This document shows, piece after piece, positions 8,785 to 17,939 of a stretch of DNA of 64,000 nucleotides. Origin of the DNA: Maricaulis sp. (GTDB lineage: Bacteria; Pseudomonadota; Alphaproteobacteria; Caulobacterales; Maricaulaceae); the NCBI RefSeq assembly GCF_030149425.1, contig NZ_JASBRQ010000044.1, positions 1 to 64,000 of the forward strand, given 5' to 3'. Within the stretch, counting starts at the first letter, position 1, and each line of letters begins with the position of its first letter. The position numbers and the translations under genes were made by a program. Below the pieces are notes generated by a model that made no database searches, was not told where the DNA came from, and worked only from the letters and a program-made list of their open reading frames with translations.

Positions 8785-9962
8785 GCAGCGCCGATGTCGC
8801 CATTATCGGCGCCGGTGCAGCGGGCATGTTCTGCGCCATCGAGGCTGGACGCCGCGGCCGCAAGGTCGTGGTCATTGATCACGCCAAAGCACCGGGCGAG
8901 AAAATCCGGATCTCCGGCGGCGGGCGCTGCAACTTCACCAACATCCATGCGGCGCCAGAGAATTTCATCAGCGCCAACCGGCACTTCGTCAAATCGGCGC
9001 TGAAGCAATACACCCAGTATGACTTTATTGACTGGGTCGACCGCCATGGCATTGCCTGGCACGAAAAGACGCTGGGCCAGCTCTTCTGCGACAATTCGGC
9101 CAAGGATATCATCGGCGCCCTGCGCGAAGACATGGCGGAAGCCGGTGTCGATCTGCGCTTGCGCGAAACCGTTGAGGATTATGAGCGAACCGCCGATGGC
9201 TTCGCTCTTACACTGGGTTCGGGGGAGCGTATGGAGGTGCAGTCGCTGGTGGTTGCCTGCGGCGGCAAGTCGATCCCGAAAATGGGCGCCACCGGGTTTG
9301 GCTATGAGATCGCCGCGCACCTCGGCCTCGCCGTGACCGAAACGCGCCCAGCCCTGGTGCCGATGACGTTCGATGCGGCAGCGCTGGAAGAATTCTCCGC
9401 CCTCGCGGGTGTCGCGGCCGAGGTTCGTGCTTTCAACGCCAAGGCCAGTTTCGACGAGGCCATGCTGTTCACCCACCGAGGCCTGTCCGGCCCGGCCATC
9501 TTGCAGCTCTCCTCCTATTGGCGTGAAGGGGAGGACATCGAAATCCGTCTGGCACCGGAAACCAATTGGCTGGAAACCCTGCGCGAACGGCGCAAAAGCC
9601 AGGGCGGCCAGTCGCCAGAGACCGTGATCAGCCAGGTTCTGCCCAAGCGTCTCGGCAGCTTCCTGGCCGAAAAAATGGAGGCCAAGGGCAAGCTGGCGGA
9701 ATGGTCGGAGAAACGGCTCAACGGCCTCGTCCATGAGCTGGAACACTGGACTTTGCGTCCGGTCGGATCGGAAGGCTATCGCACCGCCGAAGTCACGCTG
9801 GGCGGGGTCGATACCGCCGGGTTGAACTCCAAGACAATGGAAACCAAGACCATAAAAGGCCTTTATTTTATTGGGGAGGTTGTTGACGTCACCGGGTGGC
9901 TTGGCGGATACAACTTCCAGTGGGCTTGGTCCTCAGGCTGGTGTGCCGGCCAGCACGTCTGA
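8781..9962 (+). CDS. NAD(P)/FAD-dependent oxidoreductase, HI0933/YhiN family
   Basis: A 393-aa flavoprotein. The N-terminal Rossmann motif GAGAAGMFCAIEAGRRG is followed by the family hallmark ISGGGRCNFTN at about residue 45, and the C terminus has the FAD-binding GLYFIGEVVDVTGWLGGYNFQWAWSSG type block. These match the HI0933-like (BaiN/YhiN) proteins, whose physiological reaction is mostly unassigned. The ATG at 8781 overlaps the stop of the preceding hydrolase, so I trim the ORF-track start at 8754. It is probably co-transcribed with the hydrolase. Confidence 0.93.
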   Translation: MSSADVAIIGAGAAGMFCAIEAGRRGRKVVVIDHAKAPGEKIRISGGGRCNFTNIHAAPENFISANRHFVKSALKQYTQYDFIDWVDRHGIAWHEKTLGQLFCDNSAKDIIGALREDMAEAGVDLRLRETVEDYERTADGFALTLGSGERMEVQSLVVACGGKSIPKMGATGFGYEIAAHLGLAVTETRPALVPMTFDAAALEEFSALAGVAAEVRAFNAKASFDEAMLFTHRGLSGPAILQLSSYWREGEDIEIRLAPETNWLETLRERRKSQGGQSPETVISQVLPKRLGSFLAEKMEAKGKLAEWSEKRLNGLVHELEHWTLRPVGSEGYRTAEVTLGGVDTAGLNSKTMETKTIKGLYFIGEVVDVTGWLGGYNFQWAWSSGWCAGQHV

Positions 9963-10042
9963 TCCCGCGCTGCGGGCAAAGCGTTTGAGTACAGCTGGTT
10001 TCACAAAAAACCTTAGCAATATTGGGCGGGTGCAGGTATCAA

Positions 10043-10057
10043 GTGTTAGGTAAACAC
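10043..10057. promoter_or_regulatory. Small dyad upstream of the RND efflux operon
   Basis: GTGTT-AGGTA-AACAC is a perfect 5-bp dyad with a 5-bp spacer, 50 bp before the adaptor gene. It lies where a promoter or repressor site would be expected, but no partner regulator is adjacent. Short dyads of this size occur by chance. Confidence 0.25.
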
Positions 10058-10106
10058 CGTTTGCCAAAAGCCAAGAAATACACGTCTCCAGTCCGGACAC
10101 CTTCGT

Positions 10107-11180
10107 ATGCCGATGAATAAGTCCTATCTGACAGCGCTCATCATCTTCGCCGCCATTGTGCTTCTGTTTGCAGCCGGCACGCTGATGGGGGGCGGCAATG
10201 CATCAACGCGTACGGCTGTAGAAGAAACCGCGCCGCTATTTCAGGTCGTAACGCGCCGGGTCGAGGCGCAGCCACGGCCGGCCATTCTCGCCCTGCGCGG
10301 TCGCACCGAGGCCTTCCGCGAGGTTGTCGTCCGGGCTGAGACCGGCGGCCGGGTGGTCGAAACCCCGGCTCTTGAAGGCGGAATGATCGCTGCGGGTGAT
10401 GTGATGTGCCGCCTCGATGTTGATGCCCGCGCGGCCGCGCTGGATCAGGCCGAGGCCGATTTGCGTGCCCGTCAGCTTGAGTATGACGCGGCCGTCGAAC
10501 TCTCCGCTCGCGGCCACCGCTCAGCCAATCAAGTCGCCGCCCTAGAAGCCGCACGCGATGCCGCCCGGGCCCAGTTGCAGGCAGCCCGGGAAGAGATCGC
10601 CAATATCGAGCTCAAAGCGCCCTTTGACGGGATTTTCGACGGCCGCATTGCCGAGATCGGTGACTATCTGCGTCCCGGCGACCCCTGCGGCACCGTGGTC
10701 CAGCTCGACCCTATCCTCATCGTTGCAGAAGTGGCCGAACGCGATGTCAGCGCCCTGACAGCAGGGATGGCAGGCCGGGCCGAGCTCGTCACCGGCGATA
10801 TCGTTGACGGCCAGGTTCGCTTCGTCGAGCGCCGGGCCGATCCGGCGACGCGCACCTTCCGCGTCGAGCTGGAAGCCCCTAATCCTGAAGGGCGCTATCG
10901 CTCCGGCGTCACGGCCGACATTGCGATCCCGCTCGCTGCAGCCGCCGCCCATCGCGTGCCGACATCGGTCCTGACGCTGAATGCTTCGGGCGATCTTGGC
11001 GTACGCATTGTCACGGGCGGCGATACGGTGCGCTTCCTGCCGGTCGAACTCTTGTCTGACGATGGCGAGGAAGTCTGGGTCTCCGGCCTGCCGGCGATTT
11101 CCGAAGTTATCGTGCTGGGCCAGGAATTCGTCTCTGACGGCACCATCGTGGAGGTCGCTCCCGAGGAGGCCGGCCAGTGA
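10107..11180 (+). CDS. RND efflux periplasmic adaptor (membrane fusion protein)
   Basis: A 357-aa HlyD/AcrA-type adaptor that links an inner-membrane RND pump to an outer-membrane channel. Residues about 5-30 form an N-terminal signal or anchor. There follows a split lipoyl-like domain (VVVRAETGGRVVETPALEGGMIAAGDVMCRLD), an alpha hairpin (about 105-165), the returning lipoyl half (IELKAPFDGIFDGRIAEIGDYLRPGD) and beta-barrel/membrane-proximal domains. ATG at 10107 or 10113 could start it; neither has a clear ribosome site. The stop TGA overlaps the GTG start of the pump gene, so the two are translationally coupled. The substrate is unknown. Confidence 0.93.
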   Translation: MPMNKSYLTALIIFAAIVLLFAAGTLMGGGNASTRTAVEETAPLFQVVTRRVEAQPRPAILALRGRTEAFREVVVRAETGGRVVETPALEGGMIAAGDVMCRLDVDARAAALDQAEADLRARQLEYDAAVELSARGHRSANQVAALEAARDAARAQLQAAREEIANIELKAPFDGIFDGRIAEIGDYLRPGDPCGTVVQLDPILIVAEVAERDVSALTAGMAGRAELVTGDIVDGQVRFVERRADPATRTFRVELEAPNPEGRYRSGVTADIAIPLAAAAAHRVPTSVLTLNASGDLGVRIVTGGDTVRFLPVELLSDDGEEVWVSGLPAISEVIVLGQEFVSDGTIVEVAPEEAGQ

Positions 11181-14100
11181 CGGGTATCGTCGACTTCGCG
11201 ATCAACCGGTCGCGCATGATCCTGGCCATCTTCCTGTGCGCCCTCGTCGCCGGGATGATTTCCTTTATCACCCTGCCGCGCGAAGCGGATCCGGATATTC
11301 CCTTCCCCTTCGTCATCGTCACGGTGCCGTTGGCGGGTATTTCTCCGGAAGACGCGGAACGCCTGATCGTGCGCCCGACCGAGACCGAGTTGCGGGCGCT
11401 GGACAATATCGAGGAGCTCGACAGTGTCGGTGCGCTCGGCGCCGGAGTGCTGGTCGCCGAGTTCGACGTGCCCTTCGACAGCGAGCAAGCTGTGCTCGAC
11501 GTGCGTGAAGCGGTCGACATGGCGCGGCGCGAATATCCCGACGATGTCCGCGAACCGGTGATTCAGGAGTTCAACTCCGCCCTGGCCCCGACCATTGCAG
11601 TCCAGGTCTTTGGCGAGGCTCCGGAACGTACGCTCTATCGTATCGCCCGCGACCTGCAGGACGAGCTCGAGGCGCTGCCGCAAATACTTGAGGTCAACAT
11701 CCAGGGCATTCGCGAGGAATTGCTTGAGATCGTTGTCGACCCGGCCCTGCTCGAAACCTATGGCGTGACCTACGGCCAGCTCTTCCAAGCGGTGCAGTCC
11801 AATAATCAGCTGATCGCGGCCGGAGCGCTCGATAGCGGCGAGGCGCGCTTCCAGGTCAAGGTTCCCGGCCTGTTTGAAAGCGCCGATGATGCGCTCAACC
11901 TGCCGCTCGCCTCCTCCGGCGATGCGGTTGTGACCCTCGCCGATGTCGCCAATGTGCGCCGCACCTTCAAGGACCCGGACAGCTTCTCGCGCTATAATGG
12001 CGAGACCGCCTTCACCCTGCAGGTGGTCCGCCGCTCCGGCGAGAACATCATGGACACCTCCGCTGCGGTTCGCGCCACAACGGCCGAGATGGCGCAAAGC
12101 TGGCCGGCCACGGTCCGGCATGATTTCAGCCTCGACCTGTCCACCTATGTGCGCGACAGCCTGCAGAGCCTGACCTCGTCAATCATGCTGGCCATTCTGC
12201 TGGTCCTGATCCTGGTCATCGCCGCCCTGGGCGTGCGCTCAGCCCTGCTGGTCGGTCTCGCCATCCCCTCCAGCTTCCTGTTTTCCTTCCTGCTGCTCGA
12301 TGTCTACGGACTGACCATCAATATGATGGTGATGTTCGCCATGGTGCTGGCCGTCGGCCTGCTGGTCGATGGCGCCATCGTCGTGGTCGAATATGCTGAC
12401 CGCAAACTGGCCGAAGGCGACACAAGGCGCGAGGCCTATCTGGCCGCTGGCAAGCGCATGTTCTGGCCCATCGTCTCCTCCACGGCGACGACGCTGGCGG
12501 CCTTCCTGCCCTTCCTGTTCTGGGATTCCATTCCCGGCCAGTACATGGCCTATCTACCGCTGACCCTGATTTTCGTTCTCTCGGCTGCCCTGGTGATGGC
12601 GCTGATCTTCCTGCCCACGCTCGGCTCGGTATTGGGACGCAAGGGCGGCGTGGTGGATGAGAATAGCGCCGTTGCTCACCTCAACGCCCAGGAAGGCGGC
12701 GACCCGCGGCAATTGCCGGGCTTTACCGGCTGGTACGCCAAGATGATCGCAGCCCTGGTGCAGCGCCCGCTGGCGGTCTCTGCCACAGCACTCACGGTCG
12801 TCGTCGTGGTGCTGTTCAGCTTCATTGCCCAGGCCAATTCCATGTTCGGCCTGGAGCCGAAACGCTCCGAATTCTTCCTCGATAGCGAGCCGGAACAGCT
12901 CTACGTCTTTGTCCGCGCGCGCGGCAATCTCTCTCCGACCGAGCAGTACGAGCTCTCCTTGGAAGCCGAACGCCGTATCGCCGGGATTGAAGGCATCAAG
13001 GGCTATTACACCGTCGCCGGCCAGCCGCCGGGTCAAACGCCTTTTGACGGCACGCGGTCGCCGCCGGCGGACAGCGTGGCGCGTATCTTTATCGAGTTCT
13101 ACCCCTATGGCGAACGGCCCAATGGCCGCCTTATCGAGCGCCAGATCCGCGACGCTCTGGTCGGTATCCCCGGGGTTATCATCGAGGTTCGCCCCTTTGA
13201 GCAGGGACCGCCTGTGGGCAAGGATGTTCAGGTCCAGCTGCGCTCGGATGATATGACCGCCCTGGTCGCCGCGACCCGGTTGGTGCGTGGCTATATCGAC
13301 CAGGTCGAAGGCCTGACCGACATTGAAGACACCTTGCCCCTGCCGGGGGTGGAATGGCGGCTGCAGGTCGACCGCGAGGAGGCCGGCCGCTTCGGTGCCG
13401 ATGTCAGCCAGGTCGGCGCCGCGGTACAGCTGGTCACTGCGGGTTCGCTGGTCGGGCGCTACCGTCCCGATGATGCCGATGAGGAAGTCGATATCCGCGT
13501 ACGCTTCCCGGAAGGGGATCGCGATATCAGCCGGCTTGACGATCTGCGGGTGAACACGCCCAACGGGGCTGTGCCGATTTCCAATTTCGTCACCCGCGAG
13601 GCCCGGCCGCGCGTCGATACGATCAACCGCCGCGACGGCAAGCGCTATTTCATGGTCCGCGCCAATGCCGAAGACGGCTATGCCGGCAATGTCCTGCTGA
13701 CCGAAGTCCAGGCCTGGGTGGAAAGCCAGGTCGCTTCCGGCGTTATCCCGCCCCAGGTCGATGTCAGCTATCTCGGGGCTGACGAGGAAAACGCCGAGGC
13801 GGGCCAGTTCTTCGCCGGTGCCATGTTGGCCTCGCTCTTTATGATGGGCGTGATCCTGCTCTGGCAGTTCAACAATTTCTGGCACGTCATCCTGACCCTG
13901 CAGGCAGTGATCCTGTCTGTGGTCGGCGTGCTGCTCGGTGTGATCCTGACCTTCCCCTATATCTCTGTGCTTTTCCTGGGCACCGGCATCGTCACCCTGG
14001 CCGGGATTGTCGTGAACAATAACATCGTCCTGATCGACACCTTCCACCGCCTGCGCGGGCTCGGCATGAGTGTCGACGAGGCCGTGGTCCGCACCGCCTC

Positions 14101-14398
14101 CCAGCGCCTGCGCCCGGTCATGCTGACGACGATCACGACGATTTTCGGCCTGTTGCCGATGGTGTTCCAGATCAACGCCAATTTCGCCAGCGCCCAGCTC
14201 TCCATTGGCGGGCCGGCAAGTGAATGGTGGGTGCAACTCTCCTCGGCGGTCGTCTGGGGGCTGGGCTTTTCCACCCTGCTCACATTGCTGCTCACCCCGG
14301 TCCTGCTCGCTGCACCAAGCCGGATGGGCAATTGGCGGCGCAAGATGATCGGCCGCGTGCTGGGCCGCCCGGACGCTCAGCCCGAACCGGCTGAATAA
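11177..14398 (+). CDS. RND efflux pump permease (AcrB/HAE-like)
   Basis: A 1073-aa inner-membrane proton/drug antiporter, with TM1 near the N terminus and the standard two halves of six membrane segments around large periplasmic loops. It starts with GTG at 11177, preceded by GAGGAGG and overlapping the adaptor stop. TM4 reads GLLVDGAIVVVEYAD: where AcrB has two adjacent aspartates (VDD), this protein has VDG, so only one acidic residue of that relay pair is present. This variant occurs in some RND subfamilies. TM10-12 carry GIVVNNNIVLIDTF and RLRPVMLTTITTIFG. No outer-membrane channel gene is adjacent, so a TolC-like partner is probably encoded elsewhere. Confidence 0.95.
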   Translation: MTGIVDFAINRSRMILAIFLCALVAGMISFITLPREADPDIPFPFVIVTVPLAGISPEDAERLIVRPTETELRALDNIEELDSVGALGAGVLVAEFDVPFDSEQAVLDVREAVDMARREYPDDVREPVIQEFNSALAPTIAVQVFGEAPERTLYRIARDLQDELEALPQILEVNIQGIREELLEIVVDPALLETYGVTYGQLFQAVQSNNQLIAAGALDSGEARFQVKVPGLFESADDALNLPLASSGDAVVTLADVANVRRTFKDPDSFSRYNGETAFTLQVVRRSGENIMDTSAAVRATTAEMAQSWPATVRHDFSLDLSTYVRDSLQSLTSSIMLAILLVLILVIAALGVRSALLVGLAIPSSFLFSFLLLDVYGLTINMMVMFAMVLAVGLLVDGAIVVVEYADRKLAEGDTRREAYLAAGKRMFWPIVSSTATTLAAFLPFLFWDSIPGQYMAYLPLTLIFVLSAALVMALIFLPTLGSVLGRKGGVVDENSAVAHLNAQEGGDPRQLPGFTGWYAKMIAALVQRPLAVSATALTVVVVVLFSFIAQANSMFGLEPKRSEFFLDSEPEQLYVFVRARGNLSPTEQYELSLEAERRIAGIEGIKGYYTVAGQPPGQTPFDGTRSPPADSVARIFIEFYPYGERPNGRLIERQIRDALVGIPGVIIEVRPFEQGPPVGKDVQVQLRSDDMTALVAATRLVRGYIDQVEGLTDIEDTLPLPGVEWRLQVDREEAGRFGADVSQVGAAVQLVTAGSLVGRYRPDDADEEVDIRVRFPEGDRDISRLDDLRVNTPNGAVPISNFVTREARPRVDTINRRDGKRYFMVRANAEDGYAGNVLLTEVQAWVESQVASGVIPPQVDVSYLGADEENAEAGQFFAGAMLASLFMMGVILLWQFNNFWHVILTLQAVILSVVGVLLGVILTFPYISVLFLGTGIVTLAGIVVNNNIVLIDTFHRLRGLGMSVDEAVVRTASQRLRPVMLTTITTIFGLLPMVFQINANFASAQLSIGGPASEWWVQLSSAVVWGLGFSTLLTLLLTPVLLAAPSRMGNWRRKMIGRVLGRPDAQPEPAE

Positions 14399-14410
14399 AG
14401 GATATCAAAG

Positions 14411-14827
14411 ATGAGCCATATCGATCCGACGCGTGACGCCTTTCAAATCTTCAAGGATCTCGACCGGTCCCAGCCGATCGAAATGCTCAATCTGATCCGC
14501 TTGCGCGAGCGCGCCGCCTATGCCGATGGCCGGCCGTCAACCGGGGCCGAGGCCTACGCCAATTACGGCAAGTTCTCAGGGCCCATCTTCCAGAGTGTCG
14601 GTGGCAAGATCATCTGGCGCGGTCAGCCGCAATGCATGCTGATCGGACCGGCCGAAGAAACCTGGGATATCGCCTTCATCGCCGCCTATCCGACCGCGGG
14701 CGCATTCCTGGAAATGGTCACCAACAAGACCTATCAGAGCGAAGCCGTACCACACCGCCAGGCCGCCGTGCTCGACAGCCGCCTGATCCGGCACCAGCCG
14801 CTCGGCGGCGGCGATCAGTTCGGCTAG
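14411..14827 (+). CDS. DUF1330 domain-containing protein
   Basis: A 138-aa protein with the small ferredoxin-like (dimeric alpha/beta barrel) pattern of DUF1330: EMLNLIRLRERAAYADGR, then FQSVGGKIIWRGQPQCMLIGP, then WDIAFIAAYPTAGAFLEMV and a short C-terminal tail. The biochemical role of DUF1330 is not established. It starts 12 bp after the RND pump stop, so it may be the third gene of that operon. Its stop overlaps that of the convergent sugar dehydrogenase by four bases. Confidence 0.88.
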   Translation: MSHIDPTRDAFQIFKDLDRSQPIEMLNLIRLRERAAYADGRPSTGAEAYANYGKFSGPIFQSVGGKIIWRGQPQCMLIGPAEETWDIAFIAAYPTAGAFLEMVTNKTYQSEAVPHRQAAVLDSRLIRHQPLGGGDQFG

Positions 14828-15924
14828 TCGCGATAGACACGGATCAAGCGTCCGTCCGGCGCGTCTTCCAGCACCAGAAGCGAACCGTCCGGTGCCACAC
14901 GGACATCGCGCAGCCGCGCTTCCAGCTCACCGAGGATAATGGTCTCGCCGACGACGGCACCATCTTGCAGATCAACGATCCGCAAATGCCCGCCGGGCGT
15001 TCCGGCATCCCCGGCAATCAGCGCTGAGACGATCAGGTCGCCCTGCCATTCCGGGAACATCGCACCATCATAGAAAGCCATCCCCGCCGGCGCGATGGAC
15101 GGCGTCCAGTGATGGAGCGGGTCAGTCATGCCCGGATAGGTCTCAAACGGTGTGACAATGGCGCCAGTATAGTCCAGGCCAAAGCTGGCAATCGGCCAGC
15201 CATAATTGGCGCCCGGCACGAGGATGTTGATCTCGTCGCCGCCACGCGGACCATGTTCGTGGGAATAGATGATGCCGGTTTCCGGATCGCGCACCACGGC
15301 CTGCGGATTGCGGTGCCCGTAGGAATAGACCCCCGGTGCGCCATTCTCGACCTCGGCCGGGAAAGGCGTGCCGTCATCGGCGAGGCGGATATAGGTGCCG
15401 AGATGGTTTTCCGGCACCTGGGCTTGTTCGCGGAAATCAAACCCGTCGCCAGAACCGAGCAGAATGGAGTTGTCCTCAAGGAAAACGAGGCGCGCGCCGT
15501 AATGCACATCCGTACGCCGGCGCGGCTGGTCGGCGAAGATCTCCTCAAACCCGACCAGCGCCCCATTCTCGAACCGTCCGCGGCCGAGCTTGAGGGCGTT
15601 ATCGCGAGGTGTGCCTTCCGACCAGGTCAGATAGACCCAGCCATTGCTTTCAAATTCGGGATGAAGAGCGATGTCCATCAACCCGCCCTGGCCCGAATAG
15701 AGCGAAGCGGGCACGCCGGAGACCGGTTCGGAGCGCATCTCCCCGTCATCCATCCAGCGCAAGGCGCCGGTTTTCTCGGTGATCAGGATATCTCCGTCCG
15801 GAAGCACAGCCAGCGCCCAAGGCGTATCAAGCGCGCCATAGAGAACTTCATGGGAGTAATTATCCTGCGCCGCTGCGGCACCGGTCAGTCCTGCGGCCAG
15901 GATCAAGCTCGTCAAAACACGCAC
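14824..15924 (-). CDS. PQQ-dependent sugar dehydrogenase-like (glucose/sorbosone dehydrogenase family) secreted protein
   Basis: A 366-aa six-bladed beta-propeller of the soluble glucose dehydrogenase/sorbosone dehydrogenase (YliI/Asd) type. A signal peptide (MRVLTSLILAAGLTGAAAAQ) predicts periplasmic location. Typical blocks are LDTPWALAVLPDGDILITEKTG, QGGLMDIALHPEF, GHRNPQAVVRDPETG and EHGPRGGDEINILVPGANYGWP; in the family GHRNPQ and HGPRGGDE surround the PQQ and calcium sites. It starts with GTG at 15924 after GAAGGGGC. It probably oxidises aldose sugars using PQQ; no PQQ synthesis genes are nearby. Confidence 0.92.
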   Translation of the reverse strand: MRVLTSLILAAGLTGAAAAQDNYSHEVLYGALDTPWALAVLPDGDILITEKTGALRWMDDGEMRSEPVSGVPASLYSGQGGLMDIALHPEFESNGWVYLTWSEGTPRDNALKLGRGRFENGALVGFEEIFADQPRRRTDVHYGARLVFLEDNSILLGSGDGFDFREQAQVPENHLGTYIRLADDGTPFPAEVENGAPGVYSYGHRNPQAVVRDPETGIIYSHEHGPRGGDEINILVPGANYGWPIASFGLDYTGAIVTPFETYPGMTDPLHHWTPSIAPAGMAFYDGAMFPEWQGDLIVSALIAGDAGTPGGHLRIVDLQDGAVVGETIILGELEARLRDVRVAPDGSLLVLEDAPDGRLIRVYRD

Positions 15925-16052
15925 GGTCAGCCCCTTCGCTCCATTTCTGCCAATCTAGCACCGAAGACGCCGGCGTCGACGCCTAAAGCCGCGATGCGCT
16001 TGACGCGAACTGCGCAGCATGGCTCGCTAGCGGCGAGAGAGGGAGAAGATAC

Positions 16053-16511
16053 ATGCTTCGCACGATCGCGGTTTTTCTGCTGGCCCTGATCACGGGCACG
16101 GTGCTGGTCTCAATCGCCAACACCCACGTCGTGCTGGAAGGGCTGACCGGTGTCGGCGCAGAAATTCCCACCACAGTCCGTGCCGGAGCCATCTTTGACG
16201 ACCTCGCCGGCTTCGGCCCGGTGCTGGCCATCCTTCTGCTGATCGGATTTCTGATCGCTTTCCCGGTCGCCGGCTTTATTGCGCGCCTGCTCGGGCCGGG
16301 CTGGCGTAATATCGGATACACGCTGGCCGGTGCTGTCGCCGTTTTCACCATCATCAGCGGCATCACGCTTTACTATAATCAGATGTTGGATTCGACGATC
16401 ACGCCCGTGGCGTCAGGCCGCAACTGGCCGGGATTGCTGGTACTTTCCCTTGGCGGTGCAGCCGCGGGACTACTCTTCGCCCTGCTCAAACCCCCGGCCC
16501 AGACTGATTAA
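16053..16511 (+). CDS. Small integral membrane protein, unknown function
   Basis: A 152-aa protein that is almost all membrane segments: about residues 5-25, 50-75 (LAILLLIGFLIAFPVAGFIARLLG), 84-107 and 122-145. Four hydrophobic helices separated by short loops suggest an inner-membrane protein with both ends on the same side. GGGAGAAG precedes the ATG. It is flanked by a divergent sugar dehydrogenase and, after about 100 bp, the first of two paralogous unknown genes. I do not recognise the family. Confidence 0.75.
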   Translation: MLRTIAVFLLALITGTVLVSIANTHVVLEGLTGVGAEIPTTVRAGAIFDDLAGFGPVLAILLLIGFLIAFPVAGFIARLLGPGWRNIGYTLAGAVAVFTIISGITLYYNQMLDSTITPVASGRNWPGLLVLSLGGAAAGLLFALLKPPAQTD

Positions 16512-16615
16512 GGTCAACACGGGCGACATAATCTGTCTCAAATCCACGTCGAAATACGGACGTCTCCTTAAAAGCCCACTCCTATCCTTCTTTCCCGGAT
16601 GGAAGGAGCGGCGGC

Positions 16616-17824
16616 ATGCATCAATTGAGGCAGACGGCTCGCGCGGATTTACGCCGCGTGGTCAAGGGCGGGGCGACGACCCGAATTCTCGACCTCCACT
16701 CCATCGCTCGCAAATACGGCCAAACCGACGAGCATGGCGAGGAGCCGTTCTTTCACAATTCCCGGCTCAATCGCTGCTTCATCATCAAGCATACCGTGCG
16801 GGCGCATGAGCGTTCCTATGTGATGTCGAACCAGCCGGTGGTCACGAAGATACTCATACCTCTGGCGGAAGAAGATCTGGCCCTCGGCGGGCATGCGGTC
16901 TTCGTTGAAGAGATCGGATTTGCCAACAAGATCCGCAGCCATTTCGAGATTGCCGACGATCCGCACCTGACCGACCTGGATCTCCTGCGCCTGCGCGAGC
17001 TGGCATCGATCCCGTCCTTTGACCCGTTCTTGCTATCCGAGCGTTTCCGCAATCATCCTCGCCCGGTCGCCGAATGCTATTTCGACATCACCGAGGATGA
17101 GTCCCGGCGCATGATCGACAGCGTCGCCGGACAAATACTCGGTGTCGTCGCCCTCGCCTTCGGCGACGAGAAAAAAAGCGCCAAGGATGATGCAAGGGCG
17201 ATGAATTTTGCCCGCCAACTCTTGTCGAGCGAGGACAATGGCAAGCTGGAATTCCTGCGTCTGTCGCTGGATATGAGTCCATCCGAATTCAAGTCCGGCA
17301 TCTTCGGCTGGAAGGGTATTCTCTACTATCGCTGGTGCATGACCGAGACGCTGAATGCGGTGAAGGACTTCCTGCGCCAGATATCTGATCTGACCATCGT
17401 CAATGCCAACCAGACCGAAATGGTCGAACTGGAGCATATGCGCCGCACCATTATCGCAGAGACCAGAGCACGCTGGTCCAATCTGACGATGATCATGCAG
17501 GAGTACGAGACCGTCTTTGCCCGCTTCTGTGCTGGCGAGGATGCTCGCGGCTTCCAGGACTTCCTCCTGAAAGCGCCCAACCTGTTCTACGATATTGGCA
17601 GCGATCTCTCAGTGGTCAGCCACATCCCGGGCTATTGGCGTTACTGGGATGATCAGAACACCAAAGGCTATTTCCAGGCCCGGGAGGCCATGCCGCTTTT
17701 TGCCAGCTTCGTCGCCAGCGTGACGCGGGAACGCATCACGGAAAGCGGCCAGGACGCACCGCGCACGCACCGTTCCACCTCCGTTATCCCGCGCCCGGAG
17801 GTCTTCGTGCCGCCCGCCGCCTGA
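16616..17824 (+). CDS. Unrecognised protein, copy 1 of a tandem paralogous pair
   Basis: A 402-aa soluble-looking protein with no recognised domain. It is a clear full-length homologue of the next gene. Shared blocks, in order, are ILDLxSIARK/RxxxxDxHGxxPxFxxSRLN, HTVRxHERxY, GGHAxFVEExGF, PSFDPFLLSxRFRxHxRPVAECYFDI, IFGWKGxLYYRW, IxAETRxRW and FLLKAPxxFxxxGxDLxxVSHI. These many charged and aromatic invariants suggest an enzyme or a structured assembly protein. The C-terminal tail beyond residue about 370 (rich in Pro, Thr, Arg) is not shared. GGATGGAAGGAGCGG precedes the ATG, and a short inverted repeat (TCCTTC/GAAGGA) could pair with this ribosome site. No signal peptide or membrane segment is seen. 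Confidence 0.8.
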   Translation: MHQLRQTARADLRRVVKGGATTRILDLHSIARKYGQTDEHGEEPFFHNSRLNRCFIIKHTVRAHERSYVMSNQPVVTKILIPLAEEDLALGGHAVFVEEIGFANKIRSHFEIADDPHLTDLDLLRLRELASIPSFDPFLLSERFRNHPRPVAECYFDITEDESRRMIDSVAGQILGVVALAFGDEKKSAKDDARAMNFARQLLSSEDNGKLEFLRLSLDMSPSEFKSGIFGWKGILYYRWCMTETLNAVKDFLRQISDLTIVNANQTEMVELEHMRRTIIAETRARWSNLTMIMQEYETVFARFCAGEDARGFQDFLLKAPNLFYDIGSDLSVVSHIPGYWRYWDDQNTKGYFQAREAMPLFASFVASVTRERITESGQDAPRTHRSTSVIPRPEVFVPPAA

Positions 17825-17840
17825 CCCCTTCGGCGCTATG

Positions 17841-17856
17841 CATTGGTTAACCAATG
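17841..17856. promoter_or_regulatory. 16-bp perfect palindrome between the paralogous pair
   Basis: CATTGGTTAACCAATG is its own reverse complement. It lies 17 bp after copy 1 and 84 bp before copy 2. A palindrome without a loop is more like a dimer-binding operator than a terminator, and there is no T run. It could serve as the operator for copy 2; this is inference. Confidence 0.4.
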
Positions 17857-17939
17857 AGACAGAAAGCCCGGCCGGTCCTGTGCCGTATTAACCGGTTTGT
17901 TGCGCCACCCGAGGATACTGCCAAGCCAGAACCAGCGGG

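Noticed and set aside
12554-14236. 560-aa minus-strand ORF opposite the RND pump
   Set aside because: Shadow of a transmembrane gene; His/Asp/Gln-rich composition without domain signs.
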